Source: an uncultured Lachnospiraceae bacterium
GTDB lineage: Bacteria; Bacillota; Clostridia; Lachnospirales; Lachnospiraceae
Reading direction: 5' to 3'
Assembly: GCA_900313435.1 (NCBI GenBank)
Contig: OMRF01000342.1
Coordinates: 1-8,978, forward strand
DNA: 8,978 nt
Shown here: piece by piece, positions 1 to 6,458 of the stretch
Numbering within the stretch: position 1 is the first letter of the stretch
How the letters are laid out: each line of letters starts with the position of its first letter
Notes under the pieces: generated by a model
Databases searched by the model: none
What the model was told of the DNA's origin: nothing
Seen by the model: only the letters and a program-made list of their open reading frames with translations
Position numbers and translations under genes: made by a program

Positions 1-479
1 AAAAAGACTCTCTGAACCATCCGAAGGACAGCAGTTCTCCTATCATATCCGGCACCTCACTCTGGCTTCTTATGAATGAAAAAGACAGAACAATGGTCTT
101 CCCCGACAAGGTCGGGATCGATATCAAGGGAGTTGCTGCTCCAAAGGGTGCCTCTCTTCCGAAGGCTGTCCTTATGCCTTCCCCCGATTCAAGTGATGTC
201 ATTTTTTCCGGGAGCCGGGAGCTTACTGCCGGCTGGTCTCTTTCAGACATGAACGGTCATCTCAACAATTCACGTTATTTCGATATTGCAGACGACCTGC
301 TGCCCCTTGACGAGATAGAAACCCTTTCACCAAAAGGCTTTCAGGCCGACTACATCAACGAGATCCTGCCCGGAGACAGGCTTTTCGTTGAGTACAAAAA
401 AACCGCGGATGCCTGGTACTTCCGCGGTGATCTTGTTGAAAAAAGTAAGCCGGCCTTCAGGCTGAAGATAGCCTATTAA
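1..479 (+). CDS. Acyl-ACP thioesterase, C-terminal part (5' end outside window)
   Basis: The reading frame is open from position 3 (first complete codon) to the TAA at 477-479, 158 residues, so the gene starts upstream of the window and the ATG at 72 is very probably internal. Members of this family hydrolyse fatty acyl-ACP in the cytoplasm to release free fatty acids. They are two tandem hotdog folds of roughly 240-250 residues in bacteria. What is seen here is the end of the first hotdog (the 'SLWLLMNEKDRT' strand, counted residues 19-30) and the whole second hotdog. The second hotdog carries the hallmark D-x-N-x-H motif in 'SDMNGHLNNSRY' (D82, N84, H86 of the visible part), followed by a glutamate in 'DYINEILPGD' (E120) that fits the fourth catalytic-region residue known from plant FatB enzymes. 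The linker between hotdogs (residues 44-70) is Pro/Ser/Ala-rich. Its 3' end overlaps the converging kinase-like gene by 4 bases. The family call is confident; chain-length specificity cannot be read. Confidence 0.88.
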   Translation, partial: KDSLNHPKDSSSPIISGTSLWLLMNEKDRTMVFPDKVGIDIKGVAAPKGASLPKAVLMPSPDSSDVIFSGSRELTAGWSLSDMNGHLNNSRYFDIADDLLPLDEIETLSPKGFQADYINEILPGDRLFVEYKKTADAWYFRGDLVEKSKPAFRLKIAY

Positions 480-1117
480 GGTTTTTCCTTGTAGGGATCC
501 CTACATGACCCGAACAGCGCCGCCACATGCTCTGCCACGGCCTCAAGATGTATCCCTGTGGTATTTATCAAAATATCATAATTCATTCTCGAACCCCATT
601 TCTGCCCCGTATAGAATTCATAATATTTCGCGCGTCCGCGGTCTATCCTCTCGATGCGCCTGCGAAGATCCTTGTCTGAAAGCCCCTTTACCTCATCATC
701 GCCGTAGGAATTTTCACGGGTACGTTCCATCCTGCTGTCTATGTCTGCATATACGAAGAGCCTGAACGGTTCCATATCCCTTAAGATGTAGTCAGCGCAG
801 CGCCCGACTATAACACAATCCGATTTCTCCGCGAGATCCCTGATGATCTGGTGCTGTTTTGAATATATCTCAAGATTTTGTTCCATAACGGGATTTGCCT
901 GGGGATAAAGTGTACGCGCTGTGTGTATGGGGTAGGAAAATACAGGACGCCTCTCGACTATGGTCTTCACATATTCCTTTGAGAGCGAGGTCTGTTCCGC
1001 TATCTCTTCAACTATTTCCTGGTCGTAGTAGGCGATCCCAAGCATCTCTGAAAGCCGTCGACCAAGCTCTCTTCCGCCTGAGCCAAATTCCCGTCCGATG
1101 GTAATTATCCTGTTCAT
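476..1117 (-). CDS. Cytidylate kinase-like family protein (P-loop nucleotide kinase)
   Basis: A 213-residue cytoplasmic protein of the cytidylate-kinase-like group (AAA_26 / 'cytidylate kinase 2' type). It begins with a beta strand and a P-loop, 'GREFGSGG' at residues 8-15. A second core strand, 'CVIVGRCADYIL' (101-112), follows. The Arg-rich LID-like segment around 'RIERIDRGRAKYY' (154-166) and the closing strand 'DILINTTG' (181-188) are as expected. The family is related to CMP kinases, which transfer phosphate from ATP to CMP/dCMP, but this group is distinct from canonical Cmk and its substrate is generally not established, so I give no gene symbol. The start is supported by an AAGGAGA ribosome binding site at 1124-1130, 6 bases upstream of the ATG. 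It lies 70 bases downstream of the ATP-grasp operon but has its own promoter at 1163-1191. Its stop overlaps the stop of the convergent thioesterase gene. Confidence 0.85.
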   Translation of the reverse strand: MNRIITIGREFGSGGRELGRRLSEMLGIAYYDQEIVEEIAEQTSLSKEYVKTIVERRPVFSYPIHTARTLYPQANPVMEQNLEIYSKQHQIIRDLAEKSDCVIVGRCADYILRDMEPFRLFVYADIDSRMERTRENSYGDDEVKGLSDKDLRRRIERIDRGRAKYYEFYTGQKWGSRMNYDILINTTGIHLEAVAEHVAALFGSCRDPYKEKP

Positions 1118-1162
1118 ACGTGGTCTCCTTGTCTTTTGCTATGCAAAGCCCTGTACCCTGTA

Positions 1163-1191
1163 ATTATAATGCGAAGCTCCGTTAATGTCAC
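1163..1191 (-). promoter_or_regulatory. Sigma-A type promoter for the cytidylate kinase-like gene
   Basis: Reading the minus strand, GTGACA (1186-1191, five of six bases of TTGACA) is followed after exactly 17 bases by a perfect TATAAT (1163-1168). Transcription would begin near 1156, leaving a leader of about 40 bases that contains the AAGGAGA ribosome binding site. The -35 box includes the TGA stop codon of the ATP-grasp gene (1188-1190), so the promoter starts inside the end of the upstream gene. The match is good enough to expect independent transcription of the kinase-like gene, with possible readthrough from the operon as well. Confidence 0.7.
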
Positions 1192-2003
1192 TTAGAAGAA
1201 TGATCAAGCCGCTCCCTTGCTCTCTCAAGATAGAGTCCCGCGACATCTATATCCGTAAGCTGGTAGACCATCCTTGAACCCACCGCATCTTCTATCTCGT
1301 TCAGATACCACTTCCCCTCATCCGGGATAAAATCTATCCCGATGAAATCGGAATCAAGGAGCCTCTGCACCTTTTGGGCAATTTCAAGAACATCTTTGTC
1401 CGGCTCAAAAAGGCTTATCTCACCGCCTCTTGAGTAATTACTGCGAAAATCATCCGCGGATGAACGAAGGATGCTTGTTAATATCCTGTCTCCGACCATA
1501 TAGATACGAAGATCCTTCGTGTGCTCCGATACGGCTCTTTGGGCAATATAGGTTTTCCCGGGCTTTTTTATGAGCCTCTCATACTTTTCTATGTTTTCTA
1601 CCCAATATACCTCATGACCGCCATGACCAAAGATCTCCTTCATCACAAACGGAAAATCCGGAAAGGAAGCGCCTTCTTCACAGAGCACCGTGTCGATCCT
1701 CGGGATGCCGTTTTCAACGGCAAAAAGAAAATTTTCCCATTTGTTGTTTCCAAGGCGTACCGTCTTCTCATTGTTCACGCATATCACGCCCTGCTCTTTG
1801 CAGAGTTGGTTGACCCTTATATCACGGCTTCTGTTCAAAACGATATCGGCTTTGGAAAGAAGCTTTAAAAATGAGGCGTCAAAAGACCCGGTATAAAGGG
1901 AGAGCTCTATGGAAAGATCCGCTGACCTTTTGATAAGTTCCGATATGAACCAGCTGTTTCGCCCAACATCAGCTTTGTTGTAGACAAGAAGCCCAAAATT
2001 CAT
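1188..2003 (-). CDS. RimK-like ATP-grasp ligase, second of an adjacent pair
   Basis: A 271-residue cytoplasmic ATP-grasp protein of the RimK/LysX-like type, which uses ATP to join a carboxylate to an amine through an acyl phosphate. Visible features are an N-terminal domain (1-95), the ATP-binding strand with K122 and the glycine loop 'GHGGHEV' (126-132), the 'DLRIYMVGDRI' strand (164-174), the phosphate/substrate motif 'DFRSNYSRGG' (185-194), D224 in 'GIDFI', and the metal-binding strand 'LNEIEDA' (234-240). That last strand has E236-x-E238 where RimK-like enzymes usually have E-x-N. The ATG overlaps the TGA of the preceding ligase gene (ATGA at 2000-2003). No strong ribosome binding site is seen, so translation is probably coupled. 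It is clearly diverged from its neighbour and is not a recent duplicate: they share motifs but little else. The substrate is unknown; peptide, amino-acid or cofactor tailing are all possible. Confidence 0.85.
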   Translation of the reverse strand: MNFGLLVYNKADVGRNSWFISELIKRSADLSIELSLYTGSFDASFLKLLSKADIVLNRSRDIRVNQLCKEQGVICVNNEKTVRLGNNKWENFLFAVENGIPRIDTVLCEEGASFPDFPFVMKEIFGHGGHEVYWVENIEKYERLIKKPGKTYIAQRAVSEHTKDLRIYMVGDRILTSILRSSADDFRSNYSRGGEISLFEPDKDVLEIAQKVQRLLDSDFIGIDFIPDEGKWYLNEIEDAVGSRMVYQLTDIDVAGLYLERARERLDHSSK

Positions 2004-2869
2004 TTTTTCAGTTCAAAGATAATGTGCTCTATTATATGCTCTGCCATATTGATCCCCGTGCAATCCAGCGAGGACTTAAAATGCGGATTGGAATTTACCT
2101 CGCATACAAGAGGTCCTTTTTCCCCAAAAAGGACATCGACGCCTGAAAAGTCAAGCCCCAAGGCTTCTGAGGCTTTTATCGCTATGGCTTCCTGCTCTTC
2201 ATCTACCTCATAGCGCTTCATGCTGCCGCCGTTTGTGATATTTGATCTGAAATCGGAAGGATTAAACCTGAGCATGGAAGAGATCACCTTTCCCCCAACG
2301 ACATTGACCCTGATATCATGACCGCTGCTCTCCTCTATGAACTCCTGCAGCAAAAAGGGCCGGGCACCGATATCCGCTATGATCTCCTCCGCAGCCGCCC
2401 TGTCCTTTGCAAGATGGACCTGCTGCCCGAAGGAGCCAAAGGCCTCCTTTATCACCATGGGATAATCAAGGCTTTTCTCAACGGCGTCAAGAAAATCAAG
2501 GCTTTTGATCCCTGTACCGGAAAAAGCCTTGGGCGAAAAAAATGTCGTGGGAAACGGGATTCCCGCCTTCTTTAAAAAGAGACATGTAAGCGCCTTGTTG
2601 TCGCAGTTTTCTATAGAAGATGCGGAATTAAAGAGCCTCACCCCGGCTTCTTCAAGCCGGCGCGCAAGCAGAATGTCCTTGTCCCAGAAAACCGAAAAAT
2701 CCGGGAGATCAAGATCTTTAAAATCAGACTGGACAGAACACATCAGCTGATCCGTCCTCTTTATCTCCATTTCTATATCGCGGGACAGAGCCTGCTCTCT
2801 GATGAGATCATATATCTCAAAAAACTTTTCAGAATCCACAAAGGAATTTACGATGAGCCAGCCCCTCAT
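2000..2869 (-). CDS. RimK-like ATP-grasp ligase, first of an adjacent pair
   Basis: A 289-residue cytoplasmic ATP-grasp ligase. The chosen ATG (2867-2869, 'MRGWLIVNSF') follows the aminotransferase stop by one base and has GGGAAGG at 2875-2881, 5 bases upstream. A longer frame from a TTG at 2905 would add 12 residues and overlap the previous gene by 35 bases. I reject it because the family typically starts with an M-[KR]-G-W-L-I-V-N strand. Core motifs are the ATP-binding lysine K141 and loop 'KEAFGSFGQQVHL' (141-153), the hinge strand 'FLLQEFIE' (172-179), 'GHDIRVNVVGGKV' (183-195), 'DFRSNITNGG' (206-215), D245 in 'GVDVL', and the metal-binding 'CEVNSNPHF' (256-264, E257 and N259). These match the RimK/LysX type closely and all expected catalytic residues are present, so it should be active. 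The acceptor is not readable. The operon pairs it with an aminotransferase and a second, diverged ligase. Confidence 0.88.
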   Translation of the reverse strand: MRGWLIVNSFVDSEKFFEIYDLIREQALSRDIEMEIKRTDQLMCSVQSDFKDLDLPDFSVFWDKDILLARRLEEAGVRLFNSASSIENCDNKALTCLFLKKAGIPFPTTFFSPKAFSGTGIKSLDFLDAVEKSLDYPMVIKEAFGSFGQQVHLAKDRAAAEEIIADIGARPFLLQEFIEESSGHDIRVNVVGGKVISSMLRFNPSDFRSNITNGGSMKRYEVDEEQEAIAIKASEALGLDFSGVDVLFGEKGPLVCEVNSNPHFKSSLDCTGINMAEHIIEHIIFELKK

Positions 2870-2870
2870 A

Positions 2871-3938
2871 TCAGCCTTCCCTGTCAAGCAGATAAAGCGC
2901 TTCAAGGAACCTTTCCATATACTGTCTTTCTCCTGTAGTCACCCGAAGGCAGGTGCCAAGCTCTCCGACAGAAGGATAAGTCTTTATCAGTATCTGTTTC
3001 TCGGCTTTCATCCGGTTCATGACAGCAGCTGCGTCGGTCTTAGGCTTAATGAAAATGAAGTTTCCTTCCCCCGCGTTTATGCTGTAACCGTTCTTCTTGA
3101 GCTCTGAGACAAGCCACTTCTTGCCCTCTCGCTGTTTTTCAATGAGCCCGTCTATCATCCCCGGTGTCTTTATTATCTCTTCCGCGAAAAGCAGGCCTAT
3201 CGCATTCACGTTGTGGGGAGTTGAGAGCTTCTGGACGAGCCTGATCCCTTCAGGGCGGCCACAGACATAGCCGAGCCGAAGTCCACCCAGAGAAAAGAGC
3301 TTTGAGAAAGTCCTCGTCACAAAGACGTTGTCACGCTCGAAGGCGCAGGAAAGAAGCTCGTTCGGATAAAAATAAATATAGGCTTCGTCGATCAGCACGG
3401 TGGTCTCGCAGAGCGCAGCCTTTTTAAGCACAGCATCCACCTCATCCCTTGTATAAACATTTCCCATGGGATTGTTGGGATTCAGTAGGATCACAAGATC
3501 CGTGTCCGGCGTGATAGCGTCAATAAGCTTTGAGCTGTCAAAGGAAAGGTCCTTTTCATAGGGCACCGGAACGAAGGTTCGGCCGTACATTTTGGAATAG
3601 ACGGAAAACATGGCGTAGGACGGGTCTGCCCCGACTATGCGCCCTCCCGGACGGGAAAAAGCCTCTATGACCTGTCTTATGCCCTCGGAAGAGCCGTTCA
3701 CAAGACAGATATTTTCTATGCTGCAGTGGAGGAACTTCGCGAGAGTCTCGGTAAAGGGCAGGGTCTCCGGGTATTTTGCTATAGTCTCCGGCGTGATCTT
3801 TGAAAGCGTTTTTTGGATGAAAGCCTCCGGAAGTCCTCCGGGATTTTCGTTCAGATCAAGCCGAAGATATCCGCTCCGAAGGTTCTGGTCGAAGATCCGG
3901 TCGAGATTCTCCACGTTCGGGTTGATGTAGTAGGACAT
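2871..3938 (-). CDS. HisC-like PLP-dependent aminotransferase (class I/II)
   Basis: A 355-residue cytoplasmic fold-type I PLP enzyme of the histidinol-phosphate aminotransferase / CobD-like group. Visible residues are the N-terminal 'LDLNENPGG' (27-35), the cofactor loop 'NGSSEG' (81-86), 'LLNPNNPMG' (151-159), D184 and Y187 in 'IDEAY', the PLP lysine K213 in 'TRTFSK', R221 in 'GGLRLGY', and the C-terminal 'LRVTTG' (331-336). R332 in that last motif fits the arginine that binds a substrate carboxylate. The start at 3938 is chosen because AAAGGA (3948-3953) lies 9 bases upstream. A longer frame from 3965 would have its GGAG directly against the ATG. True HisC or threonine-phosphate decarboxylase is possible, but no histidine or cobalamin genes adjoin. 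Two ATP-grasp ligases follow in the same operon, so a role in making or modifying an amino-acid-derived building block is the better inference. Confidence 0.85.
   Translation of the reverse strand: MSYYINPNVENLDRIFDQNLRSGYLRLDLNENPGGLPEAFIQKTLSKITPETIAKYPETLPFTETLAKFLHCSIENICLVNGSSEGIRQVIEAFSRPGGRIVGADPSYAMFSVYSKMYGRTFVPVPYEKDLSFDSSKLIDAITPDTDLVILLNPNNPMGNVYTRDEVDAVLKKAALCETTVLIDEAYIYFYPNELLSCAFERDNVFVTRTFSKLFSLGGLRLGYVCGRPEGIRLVQKLSTPHNVNAIGLLFAEEIIKTPGMIDGLIEKQREGKKWLVSELKKNGYSINAGEGNFIFIKPKTDAAAVMNRMKAEKQILIKTYPSVGELGTCLRVTTGERQYMERFLEALYLLDREG
2875..2881 (-). promoter_or_regulatory. Ribosome binding site that sets the start of the first ATP-grasp gene
   Basis: GGGAAGG on the minus strand, 5 bases before the ATG at 2869 and inside the last codons of the aminotransferase gene. 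It favours the ATG over the upstream TTG at 2905 and suggests coupled translation across the one-base gap. Confidence 0.6.
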
Positions 3939-3947
3939 TATTATCAT

Positions 3948-3953
3948 TCCTTT
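3948..3953 (-). promoter_or_regulatory. Ribosome binding site that sets the start of the aminotransferase
   Basis: AAAGGA on the minus strand, 9 bases before the ATG at 3936-3938. Two further in-frame ATGs upstream (3945-3947 and 3963-3965) have either no space or no proper spacing to a Shine-Dalgarno sequence. Confidence 0.6.
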
Positions 3954-3976
3954 CAAAAATGACATCTCCAGGGGAA

Positions 3977-4005
3977 ACTATATATTAAAAGACGTGATAA
4001 AGCAA
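3977..4005 (-). promoter_or_regulatory. Candidate promoter of the aminotransferase/ATP-grasp operon
   Basis: On the minus strand, TTGCTT (4000-4005) is followed after 17 bases by TATAGT (3977-3982), one base off the -10 consensus. The -35 box is only a partial match. The predicted start near 3970 gives a leader of about 32 bases that carries the AAAGGA ribosome binding site, which fits. The surrounding 109-base region (3939-4047) is AT-rich and must also serve the divergent kinase gene, for which no convincing promoter is visible. Confidence 0.4.
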
Positions 4006-4047
4006 ATAGATTGCATATTTCATGCGGTAAAGATAAAATGACTAAAT

Positions 4048-6147
4048 ATGTATAACATCTATTTCGAGGTGGCAGCGATAGGCTTCATCACTGTCCTCCT
4101 TTTGTATCTCCATATAGAGTATCCAAACGCGTCTGAGAGCAACCGCCGGTACCGGCAGTGGGTGACGTGGATCCTCGCCGGTCTTGTGATCGATGTTATC
4201 GCATCGAGGACCACAGATTACGGGGCAGTGATCCCGCCTTTTTTGAACATCCTGATAAACACGGCTTATTTCATGATCGCAACGGGATGCTTTTACAGCC
4301 TTGCGGGATATCTTCATTCAATCGTGAAGGGAAGATTCTCAGACTTTTACATGAAGTTCCTCAGGGTGCTCTGCATCGCATATATGATCTTCCTTACTGC
4401 CAATATCTTCACGGGATGGCTGTTCACCTTTGATGAGAACGGAACCTATACCCACGGTCCTTTGTACGCTCTCATCTATATCCTCCAGATAGTTGTAATC
4501 GTCATGTCAATAATCCTCCTGCTCTCAAGCAGAAAAAAGCTTGAAAAACGGCAGCTTATCGCCATCTGGCTCTTCATGGGCATCATATTGGCAGGTTTTG
4601 TCCTGCAGGCTGTATTGTTCCCGAAAACACTCCTTGTTTTTTACAATTTCGCCCTGGCTGCCACGACGGTCCTCTTCGTCATAGAGACCCCCGACTATGT
4701 GAAACTGGCGGATGCCCTTGAAGACGCGGCGGAGCAGCGGCACCGTGCCGATGTCGCAAATCAGGCCAAAAGCAATTTTCTTGCCAATATGTCACACGAG
4801 ATCCGGACGCCCATGAATGCTATCGTGGGTCTTGACGAGATGGTAATAAGGGAATCTGACAGCCCGAAGGTAAAGAAGTATGCCCTGGATATAAGAAGCG
4901 CCGGAAACACGCTCCTCTCCATCATTAATGACATCCTGGATCTGTCAAAGATAGAGTCCGGAAAGATGGAGCTGGTGCCGGTGGATTACGATTTTGCATC
5001 CGTCCTTAACGATATAGTAAACATGACTATGAAGAAAGCTCTTGAAAAGGGCCTTTCTTACGACCTTGAGGTGGATCCTGACATCCCGTGTGAGCTTCAC
5101 GGGGATGAGATCCGCATCCGCCAGATCATCTTAAATCTCACAAATAATGCCATAAAATACACCCAGGAAGGCGGTATAAAGCTGTCCCTTTCTTACAAGA
5201 AGGAGGAACAAAGGCTGATCGTCTGCGTCCATGATACAGGGATGGGGATAAAGCCGGAGGATATGGACAGGCTCTTCTCGTCATTCCAGCGGCTTGACGA
5301 GACCAGGAACAGGAATGTCGAAGGGACCGGTCTGGGGCTCAAAATTACAAAACAGCTGGTGGAGCTGATAGGCGGTTCCATATATGTGGAGAGTGAATAT
5401 GGCAAAGGCTCCTGCTTTACGGCGGAGGTGGTTCAGGAGATAGTCTCCGAAACACCCATCGGGGACTATAAGGAGCATCTTCAGAACGCCATCGAGATCA
5501 ATGAGGAATTCAAGCCAAAGCTTGTGGCGCCAAACGCCAGGATACTGATAGTTGATGATAATGAGATGAATCTTGAAGTCATAACATCGCTCCTTGAAGA
5601 AACCAGGATTAATGTGACTACCGCCATTTCCGGCATGGATTCCATAGACATCCTTGAAAAGAAATCCTTTGATATGGTATTCCTTGATCAGATGATGCCG
5701 GAGATGTCCGGAACAAGGACTCTTGAAGTCATAAATGAAAAGCATCTGTGCGACAACACACCTGTCATCGTACTTACCGCCGATGCCATCGTGGGCGCGA
5801 GGGATTCTTATGTGAGGGCGGGCTTTACGGACTATCTTTCCAAGCCTGTAATGTACCCGGAGCTTGAAGCTATGCTGATGAAATACCTTGACAAGAGCCT
5901 CCTTCTCACAAAGGACGAGATCGAGTCCGAAGAGCGAAGACTACAAGAAGAGAGGGAAAATGAAAAGCAAAGAGTTCTTGTGATCTGCGACTCGGAAGAA
6001 AAGCTGAAACTCGCAAAAACATTGATCTCTGAAGACTACAAGGGAGTCTTTGTAAGAAATATGGCTCAGGCAAAAAAATATCTTGAGAAGCATGAAGCGG
6101 CTTTTGTCATAAGGGACATTAAGGACCTTGACCGGGAGGGATCATGA
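4048..6147 (+). CDS. Hybrid sensor histidine kinase with membrane input domain and receiver
   Basis: A 699-residue membrane protein. Residues 1-215 are hydrophobic with 6-7 likely membrane helices (about 6-23, 38-56, 65-92, 103-126, 138-160, 170-190, 197-212) and no obvious extracytoplasmic sensor domain. The dimerisation/phosphorylation helix follows with 'SHEIRTPMNA' (249-258); H250 is the phosphorylated histidine. The ATPase domain shows the N box 'LNLTNNAIKY' (362-371), G1 'DTGMG' (396-400), F box 'LFSSFQRLD' (409-417) and G2 'GTGLGL' (426-431). A receiver (about 498-615) has acidic D503/D504, phospho-acceptor D547, T577 and K599, so a His-to-Asp relay is intact. No DNA-binding output domain or Hpt domain is present. 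A charged helix (621-641) leads to a tail (642-699) resembling the first half of another receiver. The ATG at 4048 is the first possible start after an in-frame stop, but its ribosome binding site is weak. It overlaps the next gene by 4 bases. Confidence 0.93.
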   Translation: MYNIYFEVAAIGFITVLLLYLHIEYPNASESNRRYRQWVTWILAGLVIDVIASRTTDYGAVIPPFLNILINTAYFMIATGCFYSLAGYLHSIVKGRFSDFYMKFLRVLCIAYMIFLTANIFTGWLFTFDENGTYTHGPLYALIYILQIVVIVMSIILLLSSRKKLEKRQLIAIWLFMGIILAGFVLQAVLFPKTLLVFYNFALAATTVLFVIETPDYVKLADALEDAAEQRHRADVANQAKSNFLANMSHEIRTPMNAIVGLDEMVIRESDSPKVKKYALDIRSAGNTLLSIINDILDLSKIESGKMELVPVDYDFASVLNDIVNMTMKKALEKGLSYDLEVDPDIPCELHGDEIRIRQIILNLTNNAIKYTQEGGIKLSLSYKKEEQRLIVCVHDTGMGIKPEDMDRLFSSFQRLDETRNRNVEGTGLGLKITKQLVELIGGSIYVESEYGKGSCFTAEVVQEIVSETPIGDYKEHLQNAIEINEEFKPKLVAPNARILIVDDNEMNLEVITSLLEETRINVTTAISGMDSIDILEKKSFDMVFLDQMMPEMSGTRTLEVINEKHLCDNTPVIVLTADAIVGARDSYVRAGFTDYLSKPVMYPELEAMLMKYLDKSLLLTKDEIESEERRLQEERENEKQRVLVICDSEEKLKLAKTLISEDYKGVFVRNMAQAKKYLEKHEAAFVIRDIKDLDREGS

Positions 6148-6440
6148 AAAAGAAAAAAGGCTTTATCATCCTGTTTATTATCATAGCCTTCCTCTTTGCC
6201 ATGCTTTTGGAACTTTCCAAAAACACGTTGTGGGGATGGGCGGTCTTTGGCGCGGTAATGGCGGTCTTTCTTACTGTACGTTTGAAGCTCAAAAATAACG
6301 GCAGGCTTATCCGCTTCCTTTCGTGGATCATACTGTTTGCAGCTTTGTTCCTTGTCTTTAAACTGAGCTATCCGCCTTACAAGAGGGTTCCCGCCGTGAA
6401 TGTGAAAAACCCGGAAATTACGGGGACTGTAACTATTTGA
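6144..6440 (+). CDS. Three-helix membrane anchor, N-terminal part of an interrupted carboxylesterase
   Basis: 98 codons with a strong ribosome binding site (GGGAGGG, 6134-6140) and an ATGA overlap with the kinase gene. The product starts with four lysines, then has three probable membrane helices (about 6-24, 29-46, 59-76), with the basic loop 'RLKLKNNGRLIR' between the second and third. By the positive-inside rule the chain would leave the last helix on the outer face. The final residues (75-98) read as an extracytoplasmic linker ending in 'ITGTVTI', which matches the usual beginning of a type-B carboxylesterase domain just before its first G-K-x-x-G strand. The reading frame continues without a shift past the TGA at 6438-6440 into that domain. 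So this is best read as the anchor of one larger protein, cut by a nonsense codon. A free-standing small membrane protein is the alternative. Confidence 0.7.
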   Translation: MKKKKGFIILFIIIAFLFAMLLELSKNTLWGWAVFGAVMAVFLTVRLKLKNNGRLIRFLSWIILFAALFLVFKLSYPPYKRVPAVNVKNPEITGTVTI

Positions 6441-6458
6441 CAGGGGAAGCTTACCGGG
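6438..6458 (+). other. In-frame TGA splitting the membrane-anchored carboxylesterase gene
   Basis: The TGA at 6438-6440 is followed in the same frame by codons for Q-G-K-L-T-G and then the GTG at 6459. 'GKLTG' plus the following 'VKNADKDVEVYAGIPYA' is the conserved opening of carboxylesterases, so esterase-domain sequence lies on both sides of the stop. One base change (for example CGA or GGA to TGA) would explain it. A sequencing error, readthrough or termination with reinitiation are alternatives. A selenocysteine role is unlikely because this position is not catalytic in the family. Confidence 0.75.

Noticed and set aside
491..504. 14-base perfect palindrome GTAGGGATCCCTAC just past the thioesterase stop, as a terminator or operator
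   Set aside because: It lies within the coding end of the kinase-like gene, the stem would be only about 5 bp with a 4-base loop, and no U-tract follows it on either strand.
2870..2905. TTG at 2903-2905 as the start of the first ATP-grasp gene
   Set aside because: The ATG at 2867-2869 has a better-placed ribosome binding site and gives the typical family N-terminus; the TTG would create a 35-base overlap with the aminotransferase gene.
4011..4039. TTGCAT-17-TAAAAT as the promoter of the sensor kinase gene
   Set aside because: The -35 box matches only three of six bases, and transcription would start almost at the ATG, leaving no leader or ribosome binding site. It could be real only for a leaderless message, so it was not listed.
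5281..5745. Long minus-strand open frame (154 codons) antisense to the kinase, and similar ones such as 6066-6782 and 8225-8866
   Set aside because: They are antisense shadows of well-supported genes, with compositions unlike real proteins (rich in His, Arg, Pro) and no ribosome binding sites or recognisable motifs.
6438..6440. TGA as a selenocysteine codon
   Set aside because: The position is before the first strand of an esterase domain, not an active-site cysteine equivalent, and no convincing SECIS-like hairpin was seen just downstream.
6437..6442. Perfect TTGACA overlapping the in-frame stop, as a -35 box for the downstream esterase frame
   Set aside because: No acceptable -10 box is found 16-18 bases downstream, so it is probably chance.
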